From a virus: a stretch of 28,301 nt of DNA. The notes beneath the pieces are model-generated. The model was not told the DNA's origin and ran no database searches. It saw only the letters and a list, made by a program, of their open reading frames with translations. Below, one piece after another: positions 13,330 to 21,153 of this stretch (within the stretch, counting starts at the first letter, position 1; the number at the start of each line of letters is the position of its first letter). The position numbers were made by a program, and so were the translations under genes. The DNA lies in IMG/VR virus record IMGVR_UViG_3300005664_000056, positions 1-28,301 of that record. The stretch is one strand, 5' to 3'.

Positions 13330-15755
13330 GCGGCTTTTCCTGGTTTGGGTTTCGTAGCAGCCATCTTCTTAGCCGTATCTACCTTAGCCTTCGACTGCTC
13401 TTTGGTGGTGTCGATCTTAGTCTTAGCCTGGGCCTTGGCAACAGCCACCTGAGTGGCACCCTGCTCCCGCTGCATCGCCATTTGCTGCTGACCCATCTGG
13501 ATCTTCTGGGCACCCTCAGCAGTCTTCACAGCCATATCCACCTGACCCTGCTCTTGCTGCATCTGGATGTTCTGCTGATGCTCCTGCTGAGCCATCTGCA
13601 TTTCCATCTTCTTCTCTTGGATCTTGAGCTGCATCTCCACCATTTTCATCTGGAGTTCAGCCTCCATCTTCTTCAGCTCCATCGCCATTTCCTGCTGGCT
13701 CTGTTGCTGGTCCATCTGCATCTTCTGTTGGTCCATGGCTCCCTTCATCTGGAGCTCCTGCTGCTTTAGGGCAGCGGGATTAGCTTGGGCCTCGGATTGG
13801 AGTTTGACGGCCTCCGCTTGCACCTTCTGAAGTTCCGCCTGCTGCATCTGCGTTTGAAGCTGTGCTTCCGGGCTGTTCTCGTCCTTAGGCTGGAAGAAGA
13901 GACCATCCAAGTCCATATCATGCAGCTCCCCATACTTCTTGAGGAGACCGTTGATCGGCTCCCAGTCACCCGTCAGCTCAGCACGCTTGCTGGCCTCGGG
14001 CAGGAATCGACCCATGAGTTCGTTGAGATCCGCAATGTCTCGGTCTCGGTTCGGACGGCGGACAGAGCTGGCGGCCACCTCATAGTGCATCTGCCGCATC
14101 ACGCTCTCGGCATCGGCGTTCTCGATGTGCTCCTTCCAGAGCATGGCACCGGCCTGACCTAGGAGCGGCACAACGTCGGGAGCCTTTACAAACAGCCAGG
14201 TGAGCATGGCCTCAACACCAGCAACTCGGCTTTGCCAGCCCACAACCTTCTTTTGCATATATTCTGGGCGAGCACTAACAGCCGATTTTCTAGCTTCCGT
14301 CGTTGACGCTGTGCGGTCTTGGGTGCCGTCTTCGTTTTGGCCATAGACGAAAGGGGTCATCCCCATCCTTTTATCGAAGTTGTTACTCAGGATATCCAGA
14401 ACCTGCCAGGAGTCTCGGTTGACCTCTTTGTTCTCAATGATTTGGATCATCTTCTTGACGTCATCCACCGAGCCGGGAGGCAGGGCGAATACATCCAAGT
14501 CGGCCCCGTCATCGAGGACCTTCTTGATGTCGTCATAGTACTGACCCAGGACCGCGTACATCTGGCGGCTAGACTGCCAGGTACGGTTCACCAGCCATGA
14601 GACGATGGCGTTCATGGCCTTCAGCTCACCCAAGGCGGGGGCCAAGGGGGCTATGGGGTAGGCACTTTCCGGATCGTCGTAGAAACGAAGGACTTCAACG
14701 GGCCAGCGGTCATCGGTCCAGAGCGGGACCGGCCACTCGAAGGACTGCCGCACTTCCTCCGACGTCGCTCCATTGCGGATCTTGTCTGCTGGGCAGTTGA
14801 GTGGGTAAGGGCAGTCTGGGCAGATCGCCAGATATGCATAGTCACCGACGGTCTCCTCTAGTTGATTCTTGATAATGCTGGGCATCCCGGTCATACGGGC
14901 CCCGGTGCCGAGCTTACTCCAGACCTCATACCACACGATCAGGTCACTGGTCTTACCGGCCTTCCGGTCGGCACCACCGTCCCCTGAGCTACTAGCCAAC
15001 TCCGCATAGTGCCACGAGGACTCTAGGGTGGCCTTGTTCTTTAGGGAGCCGGGTGGCAGCTTGAACCGCCGCTCGACTTGCCAGTGGGCCTCCGTGTGGC
15101 GGAGAGCAATCCACTTGGCTTCCTGCATGGTCTTGAAATCAGGGTCGATGATCAGGTCACCAGGCGGCTTCCGGAAGCAACCAGTGAGCGTTCTCTCAGA
15201 GCCGGGCATCGAGTAGGGGGCCGGCCACATACAGCCCATGCCAGTGAGCATAGCGTCGAGAACAGCCAGTTCGTTATGACCTTCGAGTCCATTGCCAGGC
15301 ATTTCCCGAGGCGTGTAATTCAGCCACCCCGTCAGGAGCTGAGCCACTACCTTGTCCTTCGATGCCTCTTGGGCTGCCATCTGCATGACAACCTGATACA
15401 TCTGGGGATCTGGGAAGGCGTCCTGAGGAAGCTCTAAGATCTTCTTCGGGGTGACTGTCCGATGCGGGACATCCCACAAGAGGTTCGGGCCAAAGACAGC
15501 CACGAACTCAAAAGCCTTGTTGATGGTGACTCGGAACCGGGGAGCCTTCACGCCCCTCCAGAACTTCTTGGAGTAGAGCGGGTCCCACATGGCGGCAGCC
15601 GACTTCGAGTAGAACATCATGCACTCGTCGGCCACCTCCTTCCACTTCTTGCGGGGCTGAGACGTCAGGGCCATCTCGATCTTAGAAAGCCAGCCCGAGC
15701 ACAACGGACGTAGGAATTGGTAGTCCGTGTCTTCGATATCGCCTAGATCGAGCAT
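13326..15755 (-). CDS. portal protein with Met/Gln-rich C-terminal coiled coil
   Basis: An 809-residue protein, the longest in the window. Residues 1 to about 620 have the helical and beta layout of large podovirus/P22-like portals, with an N-terminal helical region (WKEVADECMMFYSKSAAAMWDPL), a wing region rich in Trp and Pro, and a helical stem (DRDIADLNELMGRFLPEASKRAELTG). Residues of about 630-809 form a long Gln/Met/Lys coiled coil (repeated QMQ, MQM, KKMEAEL) ending in a Lys/Ala-rich tail, which could reach into the capsid or tail channel. The start is inside a GGA-loop hairpin. Proximity to the large terminase supports the portal call. Confidence 0.82.
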   Translation of the reverse strand: MLDLGDIEDTDYQFLRPLCSGWLSKIEMALTSQPRKKWKEVADECMMFYSKSAAAMWDPLYSKKFWRGVKAPRFRVTINKAFEFVAVFGPNLLWDVPHRTVTPKKILELPQDAFPDPQMYQVVMQMAAQEASKDKVVAQLLTGWLNYTPREMPGNGLEGHNELAVLDAMLTGMGCMWPAPYSMPGSERTLTGCFRKPPGDLIIDPDFKTMQEAKWIALRHTEAHWQVERRFKLPPGSLKNKATLESSWHYAELASSSGDGGADRKAGKTSDLIVWYEVWSKLGTGARMTGMPSIIKNQLEETVGDYAYLAICPDCPYPLNCPADKIRNGATSEEVRQSFEWPVPLWTDDRWPVEVLRFYDDPESAYPIAPLAPALGELKAMNAIVSWLVNRTWQSSRQMYAVLGQYYDDIKKVLDDGADLDVFALPPGSVDDVKKMIQIIENKEVNRDSWQVLDILSNNFDKRMGMTPFVYGQNEDGTQDRTASTTEARKSAVSARPEYMQKKVVGWQSRVAGVEAMLTWLFVKAPDVVPLLGQAGAMLWKEHIENADAESVMRQMHYEVAASSVRRPNRDRDIADLNELMGRFLPEASKRAELTGDWEPINGLLKKYGELHDMDLDGLFFQPKDENSPEAQLQTQMQQAELQKVQAEAVKLQSEAQANPAALKQQELQMKGAMDQQKMQMDQQQSQQEMAMELKKMEAELQMKMVEMQLKIQEKKMEMQMAQQEHQQNIQMQQEQGQVDMAVKTAEGAQKIQMGQQQMAMQREQGATQVAVAKAQAKTKIDTTKEQSKAKVDTAKKMAATKPKPGKAA

Positions 15756-15763
15756 CCTTGCTC
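15750..15763 (-). promoter_or_regulatory. GGA-loop hairpin containing the portal start codon
   Basis: Minus strand GAGCA-AGGA-TGCTC: a perfect five-pair stem; the last loop base is the A of the ATG at 15755. The string CAAGGATG equals the CARGGAUG centre of the CsrA consensus. The likely SD, AGGGGG, lies just upstream of the hairpin. Confidence 0.6.
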
Positions 15764-15784
15764 ACCCCCTAAAAGAAGTACATT

Positions 15785-15800
15785 CGGCCTGCGTAGGCCG
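15785..15800 (-). repeat. CGGCCT-N4-AGGCCG leader hairpin, copy C (portal leader)
   Basis: On the minus strand CGGCCTACGCAGGCCG, preceded by AAAA and followed by AAT, has the same stem and flanks as the csrA and 25242 leaders. It lies between the stop of the upstream gene (15808) and the portal start, 29 bases before the ATG. Confidence 0.65.
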
Positions 15801-15807
15801 TTTTGAC

Positions 15808-16272
15808 CTAGACTTCAACAGTGGCCTTCTTCTTGGCCTTGCCTAGTTTCTCCTCGATGAGGATGGCTCGCTCTTCCGCCTTCTTAGCAAAGGCCTTAGC
15901 GGCATCCTTCGCCTTCTGTTCGGCTTCGATCAGGGCGTTCTCCCGTTTAGCCAACTCCGCTTCATGCACTTCATAGGCATCAGCCGGGGCCTCACGGGGA
16001 AAGCTCCACGAACCGCTGTTCTTGGTGGTCTCGTTGGGCTTGTCGTGAATCCAGTGGGTAGTGTGGTGACAGCCCGCCTTGTGCTGGAGCATCCCATTGA
16101 ACGGGTAGACAGTGACCTTAATGCGGCCAGGTCCTTCTACCTCCGATACGATAGCGGGAGCGGCGTTCCGCTTGTCCCCATAGGCGTGGTAGATAACGCC
16201 ATCACTGACTTTCGGGGTCGGCTGGAGCCTCTGTCGCTGTTCCGCTAACTGGTTCCACACTTCGCTGCTCAT
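15808..16272 (-). CDS. hypothetical protein between large terminase and portal
   Basis: A 154-residue protein. The first 90 residues are beta-rich and include VYPFNGMLQHKAGCHHTTHW, with a Cys-His-His cluster that might bind metal. The last 55 residues (EAELAKRENALIEAEQKAKDAAKAFAKKAEERAILIEEKLGKAKKKA) form a clear coiled coil. The start at 16272 has an SD (AGGAAAGGA) and a hairpin; an opening at 16305 does not. Small proteins of this layout often lie between terminase and portal in environmental phages. It ends in TAG. Confidence 0.7.
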   Translation of the reverse strand: MSSEVWNQLAEQRQRLQPTPKVSDGVIYHAYGDKRNAAPAIVSEVEGPGRIKVTVYPFNGMLQHKAGCHHTTHWIHDKPNETTKNSGSWSFPREAPADAYEVHEAELAKRENALIEAEQKAKDAAKAFAKKAEERAILIEEKLGKAKKKATVEV

Positions 16273-16273
16273 C

Positions 16274-16292
16274 GGATTCCTTTCCTGAAACC
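16274..16292 (-). promoter_or_regulatory. imperfect GGA-loop hairpin at RBS of the 16272 gene
   Basis: Minus strand GGTTTC-AGGAAAG-GAATCC: five of six positions pair, with one T-T mismatch, and the SD lies in a seven-base loop. Confidence 0.3.
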
Positions 16293-16365
16293 TCGTATCC
16301 TTCACTCATGGCGTAAATGATGAAGGGTGTTAAAAACTGAAAGTCTTCTTCTAGCCAGATTGCAC

Positions 16366-18132
16366 TCATACTGACTGTCCCGGCCCCATGTTCACGTAAC
16401 CGTCGGTCTCTTTCTCTAGCTCAGCCTTAAGCTGCTTGGCAGCGTGGTAGGCCAGGCTCCCCGTACTGCGATAGCTATCCGGTGGAATATAAGCTATCCC
16501 GTCACGGAACCGACCATAAATATACTCGCTCAGGTACTCAACAGCCATTACGCAGTCGTACAGCCGCTCAGCCTGACCGTCATCCGTGGGCACCGGATTC
16601 CCTTCCGGGTCCTTCACCACTGCCTTCCGGAAGGCCCGGATCTCTTTCATGGTGGACGGGCAGCGGTAGGAGAACATCAGCCGGGGCCAGCCATTCTCGG
16701 TTGGCTCCATGAGATCCCGAACCGTTCTCCGTCGCAGGGCCTTATCGTTACAGCCCCGCATGAACCCACTATTCGTGGTTCTGCTAATGAGCCCCCTAGT
16801 CCTAAACTCTCGCTCGTAGGCTGCGAAGACGGTGACGTCCGAGGCTACGGTAGTCTGCCGGCCGATCATCTGATCCATGATGAAGGCTTCGAAGCGGAAC
16901 CCACCTACCCGATCCTTGACGGCATCAGCCAGCATGGCGGGGGTGTACTTCCGGACGATGATCTCTTCTTCAATGATCAGGCGGTTCCCTAGGTCGAGCT
17001 CCTCGGGAGGCGGCACCACCCCAATCAGGCAGGCTGTCCGGGTATGGCTGGGGTCGATGACTAGGTACCGGGTCCAGTGCGGGGGGAACCGGGTCGGGTC
17101 ATTGGTCAGCATGTTGCAGAGCGTCTGGTGCGGATTCTCTGGCTTCTCGACTTGCTTAGGCCGGACCTCGTGGATCGCTGCCCCGAAGTTGTACATCTGC
17201 CGGCCGCTGATGAACGAACTGATATCGCCCTGGTTACGGTGGGCCTCGTCATCGTCATCGTCCATACGGGCCAGCATCTGCTGGATACCCTTACGGTCGG
17301 AGTAGGGATTGTCGGAGCCAATGAGCCGGAAGACTTCGATAGGCTTCTCGGGGTTGTCCTTCTCCCGCTCCGCCCGGTCGAGCGTCTTGATCAGGGCCTC
17401 GTTCGCTACCTGGGGCCACACGGACCACAGGAACCAGCCGCACGTTGTCGCGAGACGGTCCTGCCATTCCTTTAAGAACGAGCTCTTCTCAATGTCTTCG
17501 TCTATCCAGATCCCGTCTACCGCATCACCCTTCTTCGGGGCGTCGCCGGTACTCGGATAGGCACAAATCGTCACCCCATTCTTGAGACGGACTGACCGGA
17601 AGACGTGGCCCGCCGCACTCTCCATGTGCCAGGAGCCGGGCTCGATCATGTGCTCCCCAAAGAGAGGCGGTGATAGCTCACTGTCGTTGTATCGCTCCCG
17701 GTCATAGTTCGGGTTATAGGCCCGCCACTTGTGAGTCTGGAGGTCCTGGATGATCCGGAAGTTGGCACCGTCCCCGAGGCCAGGAGAGAATAGGCGGTGA
17801 TAGAGGGTTTGGCCAATGTGATTGACGTCATACCCAATCACCCAATACAGACCAGGGTTGCGTTTAGATGGGGCACGGAAGCGGAGCGGGATCTTAGTTC
17901 CGTCTTGACGGGTAATAGGGATGCCAAGAATGCGGCTTCCCAGCTCTAAAACCACACTCAACGTTTTTCCTGACCGCTTCCCACCAATTGTGAGGACTTC
18001 AGACGCCGGAGATTCGTGTACGGGGAGCTGGAACTCAGTAGGACGGTAGACCTCCAGTGGATGCTTCTCGTACTGTTCCAGGGCATGGATGCCCTTTTGG
18101 ATATCAGCGAGTTGGTGCTTAAGGTTGGCCAT
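16366..18132 (-). CDS. terL: terminase large subunit (packaging ATPase and nuclease)
   Basis: A 588-residue protein. Walker A is GGKRSGKT (residues 50-57). Walker B is IWIDED (about 208-213), with D211 and the catalytic E212. The nuclease domain begins near residue 355 with LVIDPSHT (D360), continues with AFIMDQ (D420), and ends with a third acidic site in RLYDCVMAVEYL near 560. It powers DNA translocation through the portal and cuts the concatemer. Its start overlaps the small-terminase stop (TAATG). The length is normal for the family and all expected motifs are present, so it should be active. Confidence 0.95.
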   Translation of the reverse strand: MANLKHQLADIQKGIHALEQYEKHPLEVYRPTEFQLPVHESPASEVLTIGGKRSGKTLSVVLELGSRILGIPITRQDGTKIPLRFRAPSKRNPGLYWVIGYDVNHIGQTLYHRLFSPGLGDGANFRIIQDLQTHKWRAYNPNYDRERYNDSELSPPLFGEHMIEPGSWHMESAAGHVFRSVRLKNGVTICAYPSTGDAPKKGDAVDGIWIDEDIEKSSFLKEWQDRLATTCGWFLWSVWPQVANEALIKTLDRAEREKDNPEKPIEVFRLIGSDNPYSDRKGIQQMLARMDDDDDEAHRNQGDISSFISGRQMYNFGAAIHEVRPKQVEKPENPHQTLCNMLTNDPTRFPPHWTRYLVIDPSHTRTACLIGVVPPPEELDLGNRLIIEEEIIVRKYTPAMLADAVKDRVGGFRFEAFIMDQMIGRQTTVASDVTVFAAYEREFRTRGLISRTTNSGFMRGCNDKALRRRTVRDLMEPTENGWPRLMFSYRCPSTMKEIRAFRKAVVKDPEGNPVPTDDGQAERLYDCVMAVEYLSEYIYGRFRDGIAYIPPDSYRSTGSLAYHAAKQLKAELEKETDGYVNMGPGQSV

Positions 18133-18674
18133 TACTCTAAGTTCTGGGCCGAGCCCGTGATGGTGCGGATAGCTTCCTTCTTGGCGTCTGGTGTTTCCAT
18201 CTTCGCCATGATGGCTGCCATCTTCAGGGTGAGTCGGGCCTCGATCTCCGCCTTCGTGAGGTTGTTCCAGTCCTGCTCCACCTGAGTGCTCTCCACCTTA
18301 GCGTGGATACTCATGAGCTTAGCCACGAATGAGAGGGCCTGGGACTTCTTGCCGGTAGCGGCGAGGTCCTTCACCCACTGAGAGAGATCCTTGCAGAGCG
18401 GCTCCACTCCCCCGTACTCGTCGTAGAACCCATCCACGATCTGAGCCAACGGCTCTAGCGTCTTGCCGTTGCCGTACTTAGCAATGACTTGGGCTACCTT
18501 CTGGCCAGCCATCGCCACCTTCTGGTCGTAGATGGCCATCGACGCTTCGAGGGGCAGGCACTTATTGCACCGCAGGTCTAACGGCAGGCTGTTGTAGCAA
18601 CTAGCCGGGAGCCAGGTCTTGCACTGCGGACAAAAGAGCTGCTTCTCTTCTGGGTTTACTTGGGAATCGCCCAT
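18132..18674 (-). CDS. terS: probable terminase small subunit with N-terminal zinc ribbon
   Basis: A 180-residue protein directly upstream of, and overlapping, the large terminase gene. Residues 15-39 carry CPQC...CNKC in a 'CxxCxxWxPxxxxYxx...RCNxC' zinc ribbon. The rest is helical (Ala/Lys-rich), as expected of a small terminase oligomerisation core. The zinc ribbon closely resembles that of the phage's HNH endonuclease at 21154-21753. The TerS call rests on position and helical content, since no standard helix-turn-helix is obvious. The SD is in a GGA-loop hairpin just before the ATG. Confidence 0.6.
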   Translation of the reverse strand: MGDSQVNPEEKQLFCPQCKTWLPASCYNSLPLDLRCNKCLPLEASMAIYDQKVAMAGQKVAQVIAKYGNGKTLEPLAQIVDGFYDEYGGVEPLCKDLSQWVKDLAATGKKSQALSFVAKLMSIHAKVESTQVEQDWNNLTKAEIEARLTLKMAAIMAKMETPDAKKEAIRTITGSAQNLE

Positions 18675-20326
18675 ACATCTCCAGATGCTCTGAGTTTGTA
18701 ACCGTTGTTCTCAGCGAACTCATCGACCATCCGACGGAGCTTAGGAGTCTCATACCCCAGTCCCGCCAGCAAGCCGCCTTCCGTGATGTGCTTGAACCAG
18801 GTCTCCAGCTTCTCTTCCGTCAGAGACCGCTCGATAAACACCAAGTCCAGGTGATGCTGGTCTTCAGGATAAGGGAACTTTCTGCCAGACAGGTCGGCCA
18901 TTACCCGTCCTGATTCTAGCTCGTGCTGAAAGCTCTTCGCAAACTGCTCGGCCGGCTCGGTGCTGAACTGGTAGGTCAGCGTAGAGTCGAGGGCGTACAG
19001 GTGCGATCCTTCCGGGAGTCCTTCCAGGATGGCGGCAGCCGATTGACCGGAGCCGGCGTGAGCTACGGCCACTTCAATGGGCCCATCGTTCTTCTCAACC
19101 AGCCAGTTCGTGAGGGCGGCGATGTTGTCGATGGACTCGTTGCTGATTTCGGTAGGGATAGCAGCTACCTTATAGCCACCGACAATACGGTGCTTGAGGG
19201 CGTGGCCGTTCTGCTTCTCTAGGGCGATAGCCACTGAGTTCTCAACACCAGCCATCTCGGCGTGGGTATTCACCAAGGGCGGAGTGCCATTAGTCACTAT
19301 CGGCTCGTTGTCGAGCTTGACGTCGGCATACTGACTGCCGGTTTCCTTTTCTCGTTCCATGAGGACGCGAGCTTCTTCCAGATCTTCCGGGGAGAGATAG
19401 ACCTCATTCTGATCGTGACGCAGGGTCTGGCCCCGCCGACCGATATGGTCAGGTAGATTGCTGGTGTAGTCCACAATTCGCTTCTCGTCTTGGATTGACG
19501 TGTTGCAGTTCAGGGCCTCTCGCATCTCTTCGGCCACAATCTCCAGAGTAGCCACCCGGGGCTTACCAACCCGCTTTGGCTTGTTGTGCAGAGCCCAGGA
19601 GTTGCAAGCAGCGAAGCAGACGTCGTAACCCTTCTTGATCTTCCAGTACACGCTCAGGTTGCGGGTGGCGAAGCAGTCTTCTGTTCCCCGCTTCTCACAC
19701 TTGTCCTTGTCGTGCTCGTAGTCGAAGAACGGCTTAGGGGGGCCATCGAAGATGTTCGTGGTGAATAGGCAGCAACCCGTAGGCAGCGACGACATCGGGT
19801 GAATGCCAGCCAGCTTCTCAGCCTCACGGCGAGTCAGCATCTCTTGCTTCCAGCCCGAGTCCAGGCCGTTCGTCTCTACGTTGGTCCACTGGAAGAGATA
19901 CGGCACCTCACCACCATCACTGATGCCAGGACGGTTGATCGGGTGCGGGGGAGGACCGCAGTAGGGAGCCGCAATGACAGTCGGGATGCCCTGCTTCAGC
20001 CGGTCAAAGGCGAAGGTGAAGGCCTCGTCCAAGAACAGCTTGGCAGAGGGGTCCTTGCCGTAGTAGGCATCTGGCTCGTTGTCCGAGTCCAGCATCAGCA
20101 GCATATCGCAGCCGGCTTCCTTGGCCTCACGTACGGCCAGATTCCTGGTCATATACACCGGGGTATCCGAGTAGATTCCCACTACCACCGTCTCGACCCG
20201 TGGGTCATTGAGCAGTCGGTTGTAGGCCTTACCCCACCAGACCATGAGTTCAGGGATGACCGAAGACACTCCGCCGTTACCACCGTACGCATAGATGGCA
20301 ACTGCGATCCGTACCGTGCTTTTCAT
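18656..20326 (-). CDS. glycosyltransferase fused to a Rossmann methyltransferase-like domain
   Basis: A 556-residue protein with two domains. Residues 1-260 form a GT-A type glycosyltransferase: strands up to the DSD motif (MLMLDSDNEPD, D80-D82), the metal and nucleotide-sugar binding site, and a Cys-rich middle. Residues about 385-556 resemble a class I methyltransferase: VAVAHAGSGQSAAAILEGLPEGS, then LYALDS, then LDLVFIERSLTEEKLETWFKHITEGGLLAGLGY, as in Methyltransf_24 proteins, though the usual DG(D/N)H is replaced by ERS. It could glycosylate a virion or host surface component. It lies between the capsid terminator and the terminase genes and overlaps terS. Confidence 0.72.
   Translation of the reverse strand: MKSTVRIAVAIYAYGGNGGVSSVIPELMVWWGKAYNRLLNDPRVETVVVGIYSDTPVYMTRNLAVREAKEAGCDMLLMLDSDNEPDAYYGKDPSAKLFLDEAFTFAFDRLKQGIPTVIAAPYCGPPPHPINRPGISDGGEVPYLFQWTNVETNGLDSGWKQEMLTRREAEKLAGIHPMSSLPTGCCLFTTNIFDGPPKPFFDYEHDKDKCEKRGTEDCFATRNLSVYWKIKKGYDVCFAACNSWALHNKPKRVGKPRVATLEIVAEEMREALNCNTSIQDEKRIVDYTSNLPDHIGRRGQTLRHDQNEVYLSPEDLEEARVLMEREKETGSQYADVKLDNEPIVTNGTPPLVNTHAEMAGVENSVAIALEKQNGHALKHRIVGGYKVAAIPTEISNESIDNIAALTNWLVEKNDGPIEVAVAHAGSGQSAAAILEGLPEGSHLYALDSTLTYQFSTEPAEQFAKSFQHELESGRVMADLSGRKFPYPEDQHHLDLVFIERSLTEEKLETWFKHITEGGLLAGLGYETPKLRRMVDEFAENNGYKLRASGDVWAIPK
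18676..18687 (-). promoter_or_regulatory. GGA-loop hairpin at RBS of the small terminase gene
   Basis: Minus strand CATC-TGGA-GATG: four pairs, loop TGGA with the SD core, one base before the ATG at 18674. Confidence 0.45.
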
Positions 20327-20334
20327 TGTTTCCT

Positions 20335-20375
20335 CAAAATAAAAGCCCCCTCGGTGTACGGAGCACCGAGGGGGC
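20335..20375 (-). terminator. strong intrinsic terminator after the capsid genes
   Basis: On the minus strand arms GCCCCCTCGGTG and CACCGAGGGGGC form a perfect twelve-pair stem with a seven-base loop, followed by CTTTTATTTT. It lies between the 20477 gene and the glycosyltransferase, only eight bases from the next start, so it likely lowers transcription of the downstream packaging genes relative to the capsid genes. Confidence 0.8.
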
Positions 20376-20383
20376 CGAACCCC

Positions 20384-20459
20384 AGATGGTTTCCCATCTC
20401 ACCCGCTGCTCAGGAGAAAACAGCGGGTTTCTTGCTCTGGTTGCGTCTCCGTAAAACGC
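20384..20459 (-). other. three further hairpins upstream of the terminator
   Basis: Reading the minus strand after the 20477 stop: GCGTTT-TACGG-AGACGC (20443-20459, one G-U), then a perfect eight-pair stem ACCCGCTG/CAGCGGGT with a twelve-base loop (20401-20428), then AGATGG-GAAA-CCATCT with a GNRA tetraloop (20384-20399). On the plus strand the eight-pair stem is followed by TTCTTGCT and has CAGGAG in its loop, so it may act as a weak terminator there. No gene fits in this 150-base gap. A structured RNA or a 3' stability element is possible. Confidence 0.55.
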
Positions 20460-20476
20460 TCCCAGTTATTAGCTGA

Positions 20477-21103
20477 TTACCAAGGAAGGTCGAGGTAGAC
20501 GAGTACGTTCGCTGCCGTGGTGGCAGTCGTGCTCATCGCCACGCCCAGCCGGTTCAAAGCCGCACTCATGCAGTAGGTCGCATTGCTCGTCGAGATGATC
20601 GACGTGATGCGGCCCGCCGTGGTGGCTTGGCTCGTGGCCGCCGTAATGGCGATCACATAGTCATCCTTCACCAAGGCATTAGCATCGAGCGACTTCTTCA
20701 CCAAGCACGGACCCTTCACGACCAACCAGAAGTAGTCGTTAGTGGCCACGCCCGTGGACGGCAGGAACTCATCGACGATGCCAGCAACTACGCCGGAATC
20801 GAGCGACACGTAGCCATCCACTTCTTTACCTTCCATATTCGTCTTCCACACGCACGCCCGGCCCGGAAGCAGGGAGATTGCACTGGAGTTGCGAACCAGG
20901 ATGCACTCGACGTTGCCACCCGAGCGGGGGCCGAGGACAGTCGTGTTGCCAGTCAGGGTGCTGGAATAATCCAGATCCTTGAAGGCCTTGCGAATGCCAC
21001 GGATCGCCGTGCTGGTCGTCGAGCTCGTGTCTGCCGTCCGGTTAGGGCCGGTCAGGTAAGTCTTCCCACGTTGGGGAAGGGAAACAACATTGTCAGCGGC
21101 CAT
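20477..21103 (-). CDS. capsid-associated structural protein (decoration-like)
   Basis: A 208-residue beta-rich protein. After a polar N-terminus (RGKTYLTGPNRTADTSSTTSTAIRG) come strand-turn segments such as ECILVRNSSAISLLPGRACVWK and NDYFWLVVKGPCLVKKS, then an Ala/Thr-rich end. It is two genes after the major capsid, separated only by an HNH gene, and before a strong terminator. This fits a capsid decoration or cement protein. Its leader has GAGGAA as SD without the GGA-loop hairpin found elsewhere. Confidence 0.6.
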   Translation of the reverse strand: MAADNVVSLPQRGKTYLTGPNRTADTSSTTSTAIRGIRKAFKDLDYSSTLTGNTTVLGPRSGGNVECILVRNSSAISLLPGRACVWKTNMEGKEVDGYVSLDSGVVAGIVDEFLPSTGVATNDYFWLVVKGPCLVKKSLDANALVKDDYVIAITAATSQATTAGRITSIISTSNATYCMSAALNRLGVAMSTTATTAANVLVYLDLPW

Positions 21104-21153
21104 ATTTAAGTTCCTCGCCCGGCAGTGGGTTTTTGCCCTTTACCGGCTCTGAG

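Noticed and set aside
13482-13769. Leu/His-rich plus-strand frame of 95 residues
   Set aside because: Direct antisense of the Met/Gln-rich portal coiled coil; composition is an artefact.
20345-20428. A plus-strand CsrA-sponge RNA in the hairpin region (loops TACGGAG and CAGGAG)
   Set aside because: No convincing plus-strand promoter was found upstream and the T tract of the main stem favours the minus strand; kept only as a note.
19799-20476. 225-residue plus-strand frame antisense to the glycosyltransferase and the hairpin region
   Set aside because: Runs through the terminator hairpins and shows no recognisable protein features.
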